64,000 nt of DNA from Gammaproteobacteria bacterium (GTDB lineage: Bacteria > Pseudomonadota > Gammaproteobacteria > Steroidobacterales > Foliamicaceae), in the NCBI GenBank assembly GCA_026708965.1, contig JAPOTY010000027.1, forward strand, positions 1 to 64,000. Direction: 5' to 3'. How positions within the stretch are numbered: the stretch's first letter is position 1; the number at the start of each line of letters is the position of its first letter. Below, piece by piece: positions 7,741 through 16,088 of this stretch. The translations under genes were made by a program, and so were the position numbers. The notes below the pieces were generated by a model that was not told the origin of the DNA, did no database searches, and was given only the letters and a program-made list of their open reading frames with translations.

Positions 7741-10286
7741 CTAGAAATAGCGCATTCCCGCTTCCACCCAGAAACGCCTTCCTTGGGTATTTCTTCGCCT
7801 CATGGAATTCCGACGGGTTTCCGTATCGACGACCCGGTCAAGCAGATTATGGATTTCAAAACGCAGATAGGCTTCCGATCGGCTGGTCAGCGCGCGGCTC
7901 CATTGAACCCGCGAATTGATCGTGAACAGGCTGGAGAATTCGTAGTCCTCGTAAACATCGTAGGCCGCGCCGGTTTCGGGATTCTGGTAGTTTTCCCCGG
8001 AATCGCGGGCCACTGTTCCGCCGCGGCGGATGATATAGAAATTCGACCAAGTCAATCCCCATTTCGGGATTTCGGTGACGGAGTTCAGCCGGAAGCCCAA
8101 TGGCACGTTGTAGTCCCAGGCCGGCAGCGCTTCCGGCGGAATCAGGCTGCCCCGGTAATAGATCAGGTCGGTTTCGAGCGCGTCGTCGTAGCTTTCATTG
8201 TCGTAGCGGTTGCTTTCGGTATCGCGGTACCCCAAGCCCATCGTGAAACGCGTTTCCGTCAAGCCGAGGGCGAGCGGCGTGGAATTGGTCAATTCCAGCG
8301 TGGCGCTGCGCGTGGAGCTGCGGCCTTCGTTGTTGTAGTAGTAAAGCCCGTCGTCTTCGCGCCGCCGCGAAACGCCCTTGCGGCTTTCCCGGGTCAGCAG
8401 CTGCAGCTTGCCTTCAAAGGCGCCGACCCTCTGGCGCCACCCTAGCGAAATTTCATCGGAGTAGGGAGTTTCCAGCTCCGAGGCGCCGCTGCGGTTCTCG
8501 AACAGAAGGCGCCGGCAATTAACAAAGTCCGGATCGGAGCACGGAACCTCCTCCCCGGCCCGGCCGCGCGGGCGGCTCAGGTTCTGATAAGTTTCGCGCC
8601 AGCCGTAAATCGCATCGTTCAGCTGGTAGCGAAAGAAGCTCCGGCCGTAATAGCGGCTGGCCCCAGCCGTCAGCTCGCCGCTTCCGTCCTCGAACGGCGA
8701 CCATGCAAAGCTGAACCTGGGCGACACATTGAAATTCTCTAGATAGCTGTCCCAATCGCCCCGCGCCCCCAAGTTGATCTGCCATGCGCCAAGGTCGATG
8801 CGGTCCTCGGCGTAGGCAGCCCACTCGTTGTAGGCCAGGTTGGCCTTGCCGGCGTAGTAAAAGGCGCGCAGGCCCAAAATTTCATCGCCGGCGCTGCTGC
8901 CGCCGCTGCCGTCCTGGTCCTGGCAGCCTTCGCGGCCCATGTCGCGGATGCAGTCGTATCTTTCAAACACGACATCCTCCGGGCGCTCGTAGTGGCTGCG
9001 GGTATTGCGGTAGTCGCCGCCGACCGTGAAGGTATGCTCGCGTCCGGCCAGACTGATAGGATCAAGGCTCCATTTCGGCTTGAGGGCAATGCGGGTTTGG
9101 CGTTGCTCCACATCCCCGTACGCTCCCTCGTAGCGCGATTCGCCGCTGCCTTCCAAGTATTCATGGAACGTGAAGAAGCTGTATTCGCTGTCAAGCGAGT
9201 CGGACAGCTGGTCAAATGAGAGCTTCAGATCCAGCAGGCCGGCGCCCAGCGGCCTGCCCAGATCGAGGGTCAGCCCGTAGCCTTCGTGCTCCTTCTCGAA
9301 GCCTCCGGTGTACGTGTCCGAAGTAATGCCGTCATGCCGCCTGGTCGAGTATCGAAACGAGAGACCCGTGTCGGTATCGCCCAGACGGGTATCCAGCCGG
9401 CCCATGAGGTTGTCGATATGATCCTCGTACTCCAGCATCCGCAGGGTGTCCGTGTCGTCCTCGTATTCCTGGGCAAATCGGGACTGGCGCCGGGTCAGGC
9501 CCAAAGTCAGTCCAAGATCGCCTCCCAAGCCCTGCCGCAGGCTGATGCCGAAATTGGATTTTTGGTAGTCCGGCGTGTAAACCCCGTTATAGCGGTCGTT
9601 GGCGGTGATGTCGTCCTCGGCGATATGGAACTCCTCCCATTCATCGCGCTGCATTCCGAAATGCCAGGAAAAAGTATCCTCCCCTTGGTAGGATTTGATC
9701 GCGGCGGCTACAACGCCGCCCGTGAAGCCGCCGTATTCGACCGGTATATTGCTGTCGTAAACCTCCACTTTCTCAAGCAGCTCCACATCAAGGTAATAGC
9801 CTTGGGGGGAGCTTCCGCCGATCGGCTGAAACAGGCTCGGCACGCTGAACAAATCCCCCGTGGGGCTTAATCTCAAGAGCGCAGGCGATACTGCCGGGTC
9901 GATATCGCTGGTGGTGTCCGCGCCGTCGATCAGGAAAAGGTTTTGGTAGAACAGCTGGCCGTGAATCGAGATTTCCGCCGGCCGCAGCGTTCCCGCGCCT
10001 GCGGACAGGTCGGCGCTGCGCGAGAACTCCACCGCCGGATTCATGCGCAGCAAGTCGGCCAAATCGCCTTGGCCGGTGGGCATGGTCTCGATGAAGTCGG
10101 CGTTGTACTCGCTGCGGCCCTGCTGCACGCGCAGCTCGGGCGCTTCCACGTCGATGGGCACAACCACGGCTTCGCCCTCGTCCGAGTCGGCATCGGATTC
10201 CGGTTCGGGCTGCTGGGCAAAAATCGAGAGGGGGGGGCGAGCAGCAGGCAGGCCGCTAGGATGGATGACGATTTCAGAGTGCTCAT
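7741..10286 (-). CDS. TonB-dependent outer-membrane receptor, signal peptide out of frame at a C8 tract
   Basis: The frame from about 10167 to 7741 encodes a TonB-box-like segment (EAVVVPIDVEAP), a plug domain (DLADLLRMNPAVEF, DGADTTSDIDP) and a long beta-barrel ending in Phe (WVEAGMRYF). It lacks an export signal. The ATG at 10286, in the overlap ATGA with the upstream peroxidase, starts a good signal peptide (MSTLKSSSILAACLLLAPP) in another frame. The two frames are separated by a run of eight C on the coding strand (10230-10237). One extra C would give APPLSIFAQQ, with a clear signal-peptidase site, fused to the receptor. This may be phase variation, a recent mutation or a sequencing error. 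The ligand is unknown. Confidence 0.88.
10230..10237. repeat. Homopolymer G8 (C8 on coding strand) in receptor signal peptide
   Basis: Eight consecutive G on the + strand inside the 5' end of the receptor gene. With eight the signal peptide and mature receptor are in different frames; with nine (or six) they join. Homopolymer tracts in this position are classic slipped-strand switches. Confidence 0.9.
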
Positions 10287-11449
10287 GGCGTGTTTCCTTG
10301 CGTGCGTGCGGTGGCTGCTTGGGCGGCGGCCGAGGGTGCCGCCTTGGCGCTGTTTGCGGCTTCGGCCATGCCTGGCAGCGCGGGCGGCTCCATGAATGGC
10401 GGCTTGCGGCCCAGCGCTCCGAGAAAAGCCTCCAGCGCCTCCAGTTCGCCCCTGTCCAAACCCAGCGGACGGATCAGCGGCGATAAGCCGGGGGCGCCCG
10501 GGCGCGGACGGGCGGCAAACGCGATGCCTTGGTTATACATCCGCAGAATCCCTTTGAAGTCGGTGAACAGCCCGTTGTGCATCCACGGCCCAGTATGCCG
10601 GATATTGCGCAGCGAGGGGGTGCGGAACCTGCCGCGGTCCTCGGGGTTTCCGGTGATTTCGAATCTTCCGAGATCCTCGAACCGCCTTCCGTAATAGCTT
10701 AGCCCCGTGTGGTGGAACCCGCCGTCGGAGAAACGCGGGCCGCTATGGCAGTTCATGCAGCCGGCGCGGGTGCGGAACAGGTGCAAGCCTTCGATCTCCT
10801 TTTCGCTCAGGCGGGCGTATTCGCCCCGGGCGAAGCGGTCGAAGCGGCTTGGCGAGGAGACCAGCGAGCGGGCGAACGACGCGATGGCCTGCGCGATCCG
10901 CTGCCCGGAAACGTCCGGCGAGCCGAATGCGGCCTCGAACGCTTCAGGATAGCCGCCGACAGATTCAAGCCGCGCAACGATATCGGCGATATTCGCATTC
11001 ATTTCGTCGGGGCTTCGGATCGGTTGAAGCGCCAGGTCGAGCAGGCCTTCCGCGCGCCCGTCCCAGAACAGCCGCTCGAAATAGGCGGCGTTGAGGAGGG
11101 TCATCGCATTGCGCCGTCCGGCGCGCCGGCCGTGCCCCGCGGACACGCGCCTGCCGTCGCCCCAGCCCAGCTGCGGATCATGGCAACTGACGCATGCCAG
11201 TTGGCCGGAGCCCGAAAGCCGCGGATCGAAGAAAAGCAGCTTGCCCAGCGCTTCGCTTCCGGGCGTATGCCAAGCAATGGGCGGCAAGGGCTGCAGCGGG
11301 CCAATATCTTCGGCCTGCACGCCTGGATCGACGATAAAGGCAGGCCATTCAGCCGGCGGGCGGCGGTATTCGTCCGCCAGATCCCTTGGCTCTTGCGCCG
11401 TTGCGGAGTGCCCAACGAGCAGGCAAGCAATCAACGCCCTCATCGCCAT
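10283..11449 (-). CDS. Di-heme cytochrome c peroxidase / MauG-family protein
   Basis: About 388 residues from ATG 11449 (or 11443). The longer frame to 11683 adds 78 unlikely residues before a clear signal peptide (MRALIACLLVGHSATAQ). Two c-type heme sites are visible, CVSCHDPQLGWGDGR and CMNCHSGPRFSDGGFHHTG, with family motifs TLLNAAYFERLFWDGRAEGL and RTPSLRNIRHTGPWMHNG. Such periplasmic enzymes reduce peroxide or oxidise protein side chains. Its stop overlaps the receptor's ATG, so it leads the receptor/Ton operon and may process the receptor's ligand or a metal-binding partner, as MbnH does beside methanobactin receptors (inference). Confidence 0.87.
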   Translation of the reverse strand: MAMRALIACLLVGHSATAQEPRDLADEYRRPPAEWPAFIVDPGVQAEDIGPLQPLPPIAWHTPGSEALGKLLFFDPRLSGSGQLACVSCHDPQLGWGDGRRVSAGHGRRAGRRNAMTLLNAAYFERLFWDGRAEGLLDLALQPIRSPDEMNANIADIVARLESVGGYPEAFEAAFGSPDVSGQRIAQAIASFARSLVSSPSRFDRFARGEYARLSEKEIEGLHLFRTRAGCMNCHSGPRFSDGGFHHTGLSYYGRRFEDLGRFEITGNPEDRGRFRTPSLRNIRHTGPWMHNGLFTDFKGILRMYNQGIAFAARPRPGAPGLSPLIRPLGLDRGELEALEAFLGALGRKPPFMEPPALPGMAEAANSAKAAPSAAAQAATARTQGNTP

Positions 11450-11724
11450 GAGGCCCGCGCCGGGCAATCGCCCCGATCCTAGCCGTTCACGGATCTGCAG
11501 CCGCGGAAATTCGGGATAAGTTGCGAGCTTTTTTTCGCTAGAATGTTTGATCATTCTCGATCCGTATCGCGGGCGAATCAGCGCCATGAATCCCCAAACC
11601 TCGCTCTCGCCTTGCCAAAGTTTACCAAATCGTCCGGCATCATCGATGTCTCCGTTTTGCGCTACTGGACCGGATTCACGCAATTTATCGGCCGGACGGC
11701 GATTGAGGCGGTTTTGATTCGCTC

Positions 11725-12990
11725 ATGCATGTAGTGATTGTGGGATGCGGCGTGATCGGGGTTACGGCAGCCTGGTTTCTCGCTCGCGCGGGCGTATCTG
11801 TGACTGTTGTGGAGCGCCGCGAGGGGCCGGCGCTGGAAACCAGCTTCGCCAATGCAAGCATGCTCACGCCCAGCCTTTCTTCCCCCTGGAATTCCCCGGG
11901 CGTGTGGCTGAAGCTGCTGAAGCACCTGGGGCGCAAGGAGGCGGCGCTTCTGATCAGGGCGGCCGCGTTTCCTGGCCTGTTTGCCTGGGGATGCCGCTTT
12001 CTTCGCGACAGCAGCCCTGCGCGGCACCAATTAAATATGAAGAAGAACTTGAGGTTATGTAATTATTCTGTTGAAATAATGGAAGAAATAGATTCTTTTT
12101 GCTCCGTTGATTTTGATTCTGACCACTCTGGTATTATCGAGGTATGCCGCGACGAGGCGGCCATGCGCCGCGGTCGGGCGCGCAGCCGGTTTTTGGGGGC
12201 CGACGAAGTGCCGACAAAGGAACTCAGCCCAAGCGAGGTGGTGGAGCGCGAGCCGACGCTGGAGCCTATTGCGGGCGAACTCTCGGGCGGTTTCTATTTT
12301 CCGGCGGACCAGGTGGGGGATGCCTACAAGTTCAGTTGCGGGCTTGCTCAAATAGCTGCGGAGCAGGGCGCTGTGTTCCGCTACGGCGATGCGGCAAAGG
12401 GCCTGTTTTCGGCAGGTGGAAAGGTTGGCGGCGTGCGGCTGCGCAGCGGCGAGGAGATTGAGGCCGACAGCGTGGTTGTGGCGGCCGGCAGCTATACGCC
12501 GGCGCTGGTCCGGCCGCTAGGCGTGAGGGTTCCGGTTTGTCCGGCCAAGGGCTATTCGCTCACGGCGCCAATGCCGAAAGGTTTGCAACCCCTCGTTCAC
12601 GCGGTTCTGGACGACCGCTACAAGGCGGGCGTGGTGCCGCTTGGAGGGCGTATCCGGGTGGGCGGGACGGTGGAATTCACAGGATTCAACCAGGATCTTT
12701 CGCCCGAGCGGGTAGCTAATCTGCATACGCTTCTGGCCGCCGTGCTTCCTCGGCATGCGGGCCAGATCGCGCTTGGCGACGTTCAGCCTTGGTGCGGGCT
12801 AAGGCCGGCTTCTCCCGATGGCGTTCCCATCATTGGCCCCACTCCGGTTGAAGGGCTGCACCTGGCCACGGGTCATGGCCATCTCGGCTGGTCGATGGCG
12901 GCGGGCACCGGCAAGATGCTGGCGCAGCATCTAACCGGCGCCAAGCCCGATTTGCCGTTGAGCGATTACGCCTTGGCGAGGTTTGCGTGA
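11725..12990 (+). CDS. FAD-dependent D-amino-acid dehydrogenase (DadA-like)
   Basis: 421 residues with the N-terminal FAD-binding GxGxxG motif IVGCGVIGVTAAWFLARAG, the ERR at the end of strand 2, and the DadA signature ASMLTPSLSSPWNSPGVW. The C-terminal FAD motif WCGLRPASPDGVPIIGPT and ATGHGHLGWSMAAGTGK are conserved. DadA-like enzymes deaminate D-amino acids, passing electrons to the membrane quinone pool. It is followed by a threonine dehydratase-like gene, consistent with amino-acid catabolism. Bases 12028-12142 are strikingly AT-rich compared with the rest of the gene, yet the frame is intact. Confidence 0.87.
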   Translation: MHVVIVGCGVIGVTAAWFLARAGVSVTVVERREGPALETSFANASMLTPSLSSPWNSPGVWLKLLKHLGRKEAALLIRAAAFPGLFAWGCRFLRDSSPARHQLNMKKNLRLCNYSVEIMEEIDSFCSVDFDSDHSGIIEVCRDEAAMRRGRARSRFLGADEVPTKELSPSEVVEREPTLEPIAGELSGGFYFPADQVGDAYKFSCGLAQIAAEQGAVFRYGDAAKGLFSAGGKVGGVRLRSGEEIEADSVVVAAGSYTPALVRPLGVRVPVCPAKGYSLTAPMPKGLQPLVHAVLDDRYKAGVVPLGGRIRVGGTVEFTGFNQDLSPERVANLHTLLAAVLPRHAGQIALGDVQPWCGLRPASPDGVPIIGPTPVEGLHLATGHGHLGWSMAAGTGKMLAQHLTGAKPDLPLSDYALARFA

Positions 12991-13165
12991 TATTTTCGGC
13001 CCGCAGCCTAGACCGCCATCGCGATGGCGAGGCGAGCGTGGACCGGGCGGGCCCTCAAGATTCCTCGGCCCGAGGTTGGGCGTGGCCCGGCCCTGCTGGG
13101 CCGCGTTCGGCTTGGAAGCTGGACAAGCGGTCCATGCGGGGGATGAAGGGCCGGGGAGCCATGCG

Positions 13166-14140
13166 ATGACTGTTCATCAACCGCCCTCGCTCAGCGAGAT
13201 CCGCGCCTACCGGGAACAGGTTCGGGACCGCCTTGTGCGCACGCCGGTGCATGAATGGCGCGGCACGGAGATCCGGCGTCGCGCGCCCGATCTCAGAATA
13301 TCGATGAAGTTCGAGCTATTGCAGATGACCGGCACGTTCAAGGCCCGGGGCGCGCTGGCCTGGATGCGTTCCCTGCCGAAGGAGCAGATCCGCAAAGGCG
13401 TCACCGCGGTCAGCGCCGGCAATCACGCCATTGCCGTGTCCTGGGCGGCGCATGTCATGGGCGCCCCGGCCCATGTGGTGATTATTTCTCCGGCCAACCC
13501 GGCCCGGCTTGAACAGGCGCGCGCCTGGGGCGCAAAAGTGGAGTTGAGCGACAATGCCGAAGCCGCGTTTCAACGGGTTTCGAATATTGAGCGGGAGCAG
13601 GGAAAAGTCCTGGTGCATCCGTTCGAGGGCCATTCGATTGCCATCGGCACCGGCGCGCTGGCAATGGAATGGCTGGAGCAGGCCTCGGATATGGATGCGC
13701 TGGTGGTTCCGGTGGGCGGCGGCGGATTGGTTGCCGGGATCGCTGCGGCCGTCAAGCGCATTCGCCCGGAAATACGGGTTTTCGGAGCGGAACCGGTGCG
13801 CGCCGATTCGATGTTCCAGAGCCTCGCGCGCAATAAGCCGGCGCAGGCCCGGCGGCGGGATTCGATCGCCGACAGCCTAAGCGCGCCCAACGCGCGCGAG
13901 TACAGCTTTGCGCTGGCGCAGCGCTATATGGACGGCCTCGGCCAAGTGAGCGACGACGAGATCCGGGCGGCGATGCGGCTTATTTTGCGGGAGCTGAAGA
14001 TGATGGTGGAGCCCGCCTGCGCCACCGCCACGGCGGCCGCGCTGGGCCCATTGCGCGAGCGGTTGAGGAACAAGCATGTGGGTGTGCTGCTGTGCGGCTC
14101 CAATATCGACCTCGCCACCTTCAGCAGGCTGTTGAAATAA
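13166..14140 (+). CDS. PLP-dependent threonine/serine dehydratase family enzyme
   Basis: About 324 residues from ATG 13166; the upstream extension to 12983 overlaps dadA and reads as low-complexity filler. Fold-type II PLP motifs: TGTFKARGALAWM (Schiff-base Lys), SAGNHAIAVSW (phosphate/substrate loop) and the Gly-rich PVGGGGLVAGIA. There is no C-terminal ACT regulatory domain, so it is a short catabolic-type or L-threo-3-hydroxyaspartate-dehydratase-type enzyme. It should convert Thr or Ser to the 2-oxo acid plus ammonia in the cytosol, alongside the upstream DadA. Confidence 0.85.
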   Translation: MTVHQPPSLSEIRAYREQVRDRLVRTPVHEWRGTEIRRRAPDLRISMKFELLQMTGTFKARGALAWMRSLPKEQIRKGVTAVSAGNHAIAVSWAAHVMGAPAHVVIISPANPARLEQARAWGAKVELSDNAEAAFQRVSNIEREQGKVLVHPFEGHSIAIGTGALAMEWLEQASDMDALVVPVGGGGLVAGIAAAVKRIRPEIRVFGAEPVRADSMFQSLARNKPAQARRRDSIADSLSAPNAREYSFALAQRYMDGLGQVSDDEIRAAMRLILRELKMMVEPACATATAAALGPLRERLRNKHVGVLLCGSNIDLATFSRLLK

Positions 14141-14161
14141 CCCCGGGGCGGCGTCTGGCGA

Positions 14162-14680
14162 TCAGTAATTCAGCATCAGGGTGCGCGGTTGGCCGAATGC
14201 GGGCAGGCTGATCAGATGCAGCCGCCCGGGAGCGGGTCCTTCCAGATTCAAGGCGGCGGCGTCCCACTCGGCCAGCAGGGCGGAAGCCAGTTCGGCGCGG
14301 GCCACCACCACCACGACCTTGCCGCGGTGCTGCCTCGCCAGGCCGCGCGCGAAAGCGCCCGGATCCTCGATCAGAACGTCGCTGATCGGTTGCCCAAGCC
14401 GCTCGGACAGCAGGCGCACCGTTTCGCGCTGCGGTTCTCCGCCGGCGCTAAAGATGCCGGCCAGCATTTCCGGCGTCGCAAGCTCGCCCGCCAGGCGGCT
14501 CAAGGCCTCGGCCCTGGCCAGGCCGGCGGCGCTCAGCGAGGCCGAGTCTCCGGCTAGCCGCTCGGCGGCTGTCAATAGAAGCAAGGTGGTGCTGGCTTCG
14601 CTGTCCTGAAGCCGCCAAATGGCAGCGATCACGCCGGCCAGGAAAATGGCGGCGATCAGATTTCGGTATCGGACGCGCAT
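14162..14680 (-). CDS. Membrane-anchored protein resembling a catalytically dead histidine phosphatase
   Basis: 172 residues: an N-terminal anchor (LIAAIFLAGVIAAIW) followed by a domain patterned like the phosphoglycerate-mutase/SixA superfamily. The first strand LLLLTAAER stands where the catalytic LxRHGE should be. LSAAGLARAEALSRLA matches the usual LTxxGxxRAxxLA helix, and VVVVARAEL replaces the VVGHxx strand. Both catalytic histidines are therefore absent. The assignment rests on pattern and spacing only. If right, it is a periplasmic pseudo-phosphatase. It is convergent with the dehydratase and shares no operon. Confidence 0.5.
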   Translation of the reverse strand: MRVRYRNLIAAIFLAGVIAAIWRLQDSEASTTLLLLTAAERLAGDSASLSAAGLARAEALSRLAGELATPEMLAGIFSAGGEPQRETVRLLSERLGQPISDVLIEDPGAFARGLARQHRGKVVVVVARAELASALLAEWDAAALNLEGPAPGRLHLISLPAFGQPRTLMLNY

Positions 14681-14784
14681 CAGCCGGAGCGCGGCGCAGC
14701 GGGGTTCATGGCTTCGATGGTACTACTGCTATCCGCGTAAAATAAAATTCGGTGCGATTGATTTGGCGCGAAAGATGAGGCGAG

Positions 14785-14985
14785 TTGGTCTTGGATTTGT
14801 TCTGGTCTTTGATGGAAAATGTCGGCGCCCTGCTGGCGGTGGCTTTTGTGCTGTTCAATCTGGCGGCTTGGCTGGCGCGCCGGTATCGGCAGAATCGCGA
14901 ACAGGAACGGTATGGCCACTATCCGCCAGCGGTCCGGGGCGGCCGTTTGAGTTACGAGGAGTACAAGAAGCAACGCGGAGGCTGA
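14785..14985 (+). CDS. Small single-span membrane protein
   Basis: 66 residues from a TTG start preceded by GAGG; an ATG nine codons in (14812) is an alternative. It has one hydrophobic helix (VGALLAVAFVLFNLAAWLA), a basic cytoplasmic patch (RRYRQNREQE) and a C-terminal GRLSYEEYKKQR resembling a short SHOCT-like tail. A similar RMSYEEMRR motif occurs in the lipoprotein at 16085-17290. The divergent neighbour starts 100 bases upstream. Function unknown. It could belong to the kinase locus that follows. Confidence 0.55.
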   Translation: MVLDLFWSLMENVGALLAVAFVLFNLAAWLARRYRQNREQERYGHYPPAVRGGRLSYEEYKKQRGG

Positions 14986-15071
14986 TCGGCGCATCTAATG
15001 GATAGAGGCTAAGGCTTCGCCCGTCCGCAGGTGATGCTATGCTTATTCAATGCCGTTCACTGGGCTGTGAA

Positions 15072-16088
15072 ATGAAACCCACCCATTGTTTGCTGAGTGT
15101 TTCCTTGGCGCTCTCCGCAGCGCTAATTTCTGGCGGTTGCAATACAACGGGCGGCGTTGCCTCGCCGTCGGGCGGCCCTCCGGTATCCATGCCGTCATCT
15201 GGCGAAAGTTCCGGTTCGTCCGGCGGTTCGTCCGGCTCTCCGAGCGCGTCGGCAGGTTCCCCTGGCGTTTCGGTGGGTTCAATGGGCGGTTCATCCGGCG
15301 GGTCGGTGGGTTCTCCGAGCGCGTCGGCAGGTTCCCCCAGCGTTTCGGTGGGTTCAATGGGCGGTTCGTCCGGCAGTTCGGTGGGTTCTCCAAGCGCGTC
15401 GGCAGGTTCCCCCAGCGTTTCGATGGGTTCAATGGGCGGTTCGTCCGGCAGTTCGGTGGGTTCTCCAAGCGCCAGGGTAGGCTCTCCCAGCGTTTCAGTA
15501 GGATCGTCGGGCAGTTCACGGGGATCTATGGGCGGCTCGATGGGCTCATCGGCCGGCGGATCAGGCACGGCGCGCGGCGGGAGCGGAGCTGGCGACCTCG
15601 AAGGCGTTTTGCGTGAATCCATGGAGGGCTACGACCGCGAAATCGCTGGTGAGCGCGGTGCCATGGCTTCGTCCGGACAGGGAGCCGCCAGCGGTTCCGG
15701 CGGCATGGGCGGCATGATGGGCGGAGCAAGCGGCTCAGGCGGGCCGATGGTCACGATTCCGAATGCCTCCGGCGGCGGAATCGGCGGCGCCGGTGAAAAT
15801 TCAGGCAATGCCCGCACGGACGGCAAATCAGCGGGTGATGGCGGTAGCGAGGCCGGCGGTGGCGAAAGTGGCGGCGGCGGAACCGGTCCGCAGGAGGGCG
15901 ATGGCGGCGCGGCGGATGCCCGGCCGGAGCCGAAGGTCGAGATTCCCGAGGATATCGCCGAAGTTGCCGGCAGCGGAGGCCAGGTGGCGCGGCAGATCCG
16001 CGAAGCGGCGGAGCAGGAAGAGGATCCGCGCATCCGCGAAGCGTTGTGGGAGGAGTACCGCAAGCATATGGGGCTGAAAGCAAAGTGA
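15072..16088 (+). CDS. Ser/Gly-rich lipoprotein with 25-residue tandem repeats
   Basis: About 338 residues from ATG 15072. The N-terminus is a lipoprotein signal (LLSVSLALSAALISGGC, lipobox Cys about residue 23). Then comes a very low-complexity Ser/Gly/Met region holding four 25-residue repeats of the type GSPSASAGSPSVSVGSMGGS, further Gly-rich sequence, and a charged helical C-terminus (VARQIREAAEQEEDPRIREALWEEYRK). The tail looks like a conserved short domain, while the repeats look like a flexible envelope-spanning linker. It overlaps the next lipoprotein gene (GTGA) and leads the kinase operon. Function unknown. Confidence 0.8.
   Translation: MKPTHCLLSVSLALSAALISGGCNTTGGVASPSGGPPVSMPSSGESSGSSGGSSGSPSASAGSPGVSVGSMGGSSGGSVGSPSASAGSPSVSVGSMGGSSGSSVGSPSASAGSPSVSMGSMGGSSGSSVGSPSARVGSPSVSVGSSGSSRGSMGGSMGSSAGGSGTARGGSGAGDLEGVLRESMEGYDREIAGERGAMASSGQGAASGSGGMGGMMGGASGSGGPMVTIPNASGGGIGGAGENSGNARTDGKSAGDGGSEAGGGESGGGGTGPQEGDGGAADARPEPKVEIPEDIAEVAGSGGQVARQIREAAEQEEDPRIREALWEEYRKHMGLKAK
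15234..15533. repeat. Four 75-bp in-frame tandem repeats
   Basis: A 75-base unit beginning GG(T/C)TCTCC(G/A)AGCGC recurs at 15234, 15309, 15384 and about 15459, each differing at a few positions, the last most diverged. The unit encodes 25 residues, so copy-number change keeps the reading frame and alters linker length. The Pro-rich ORFs on the opposite strand are shadows of this repeat. Confidence 0.9.

Noticed and set aside
15047-15622. Pro/Glu-rich antisense ORFs across the lipoprotein repeats
   Set aside because: They are the complement of the Ser/Gly repeats and inherit the repeat pattern; the sense frame has a lipoprotein signal and operon overlap.
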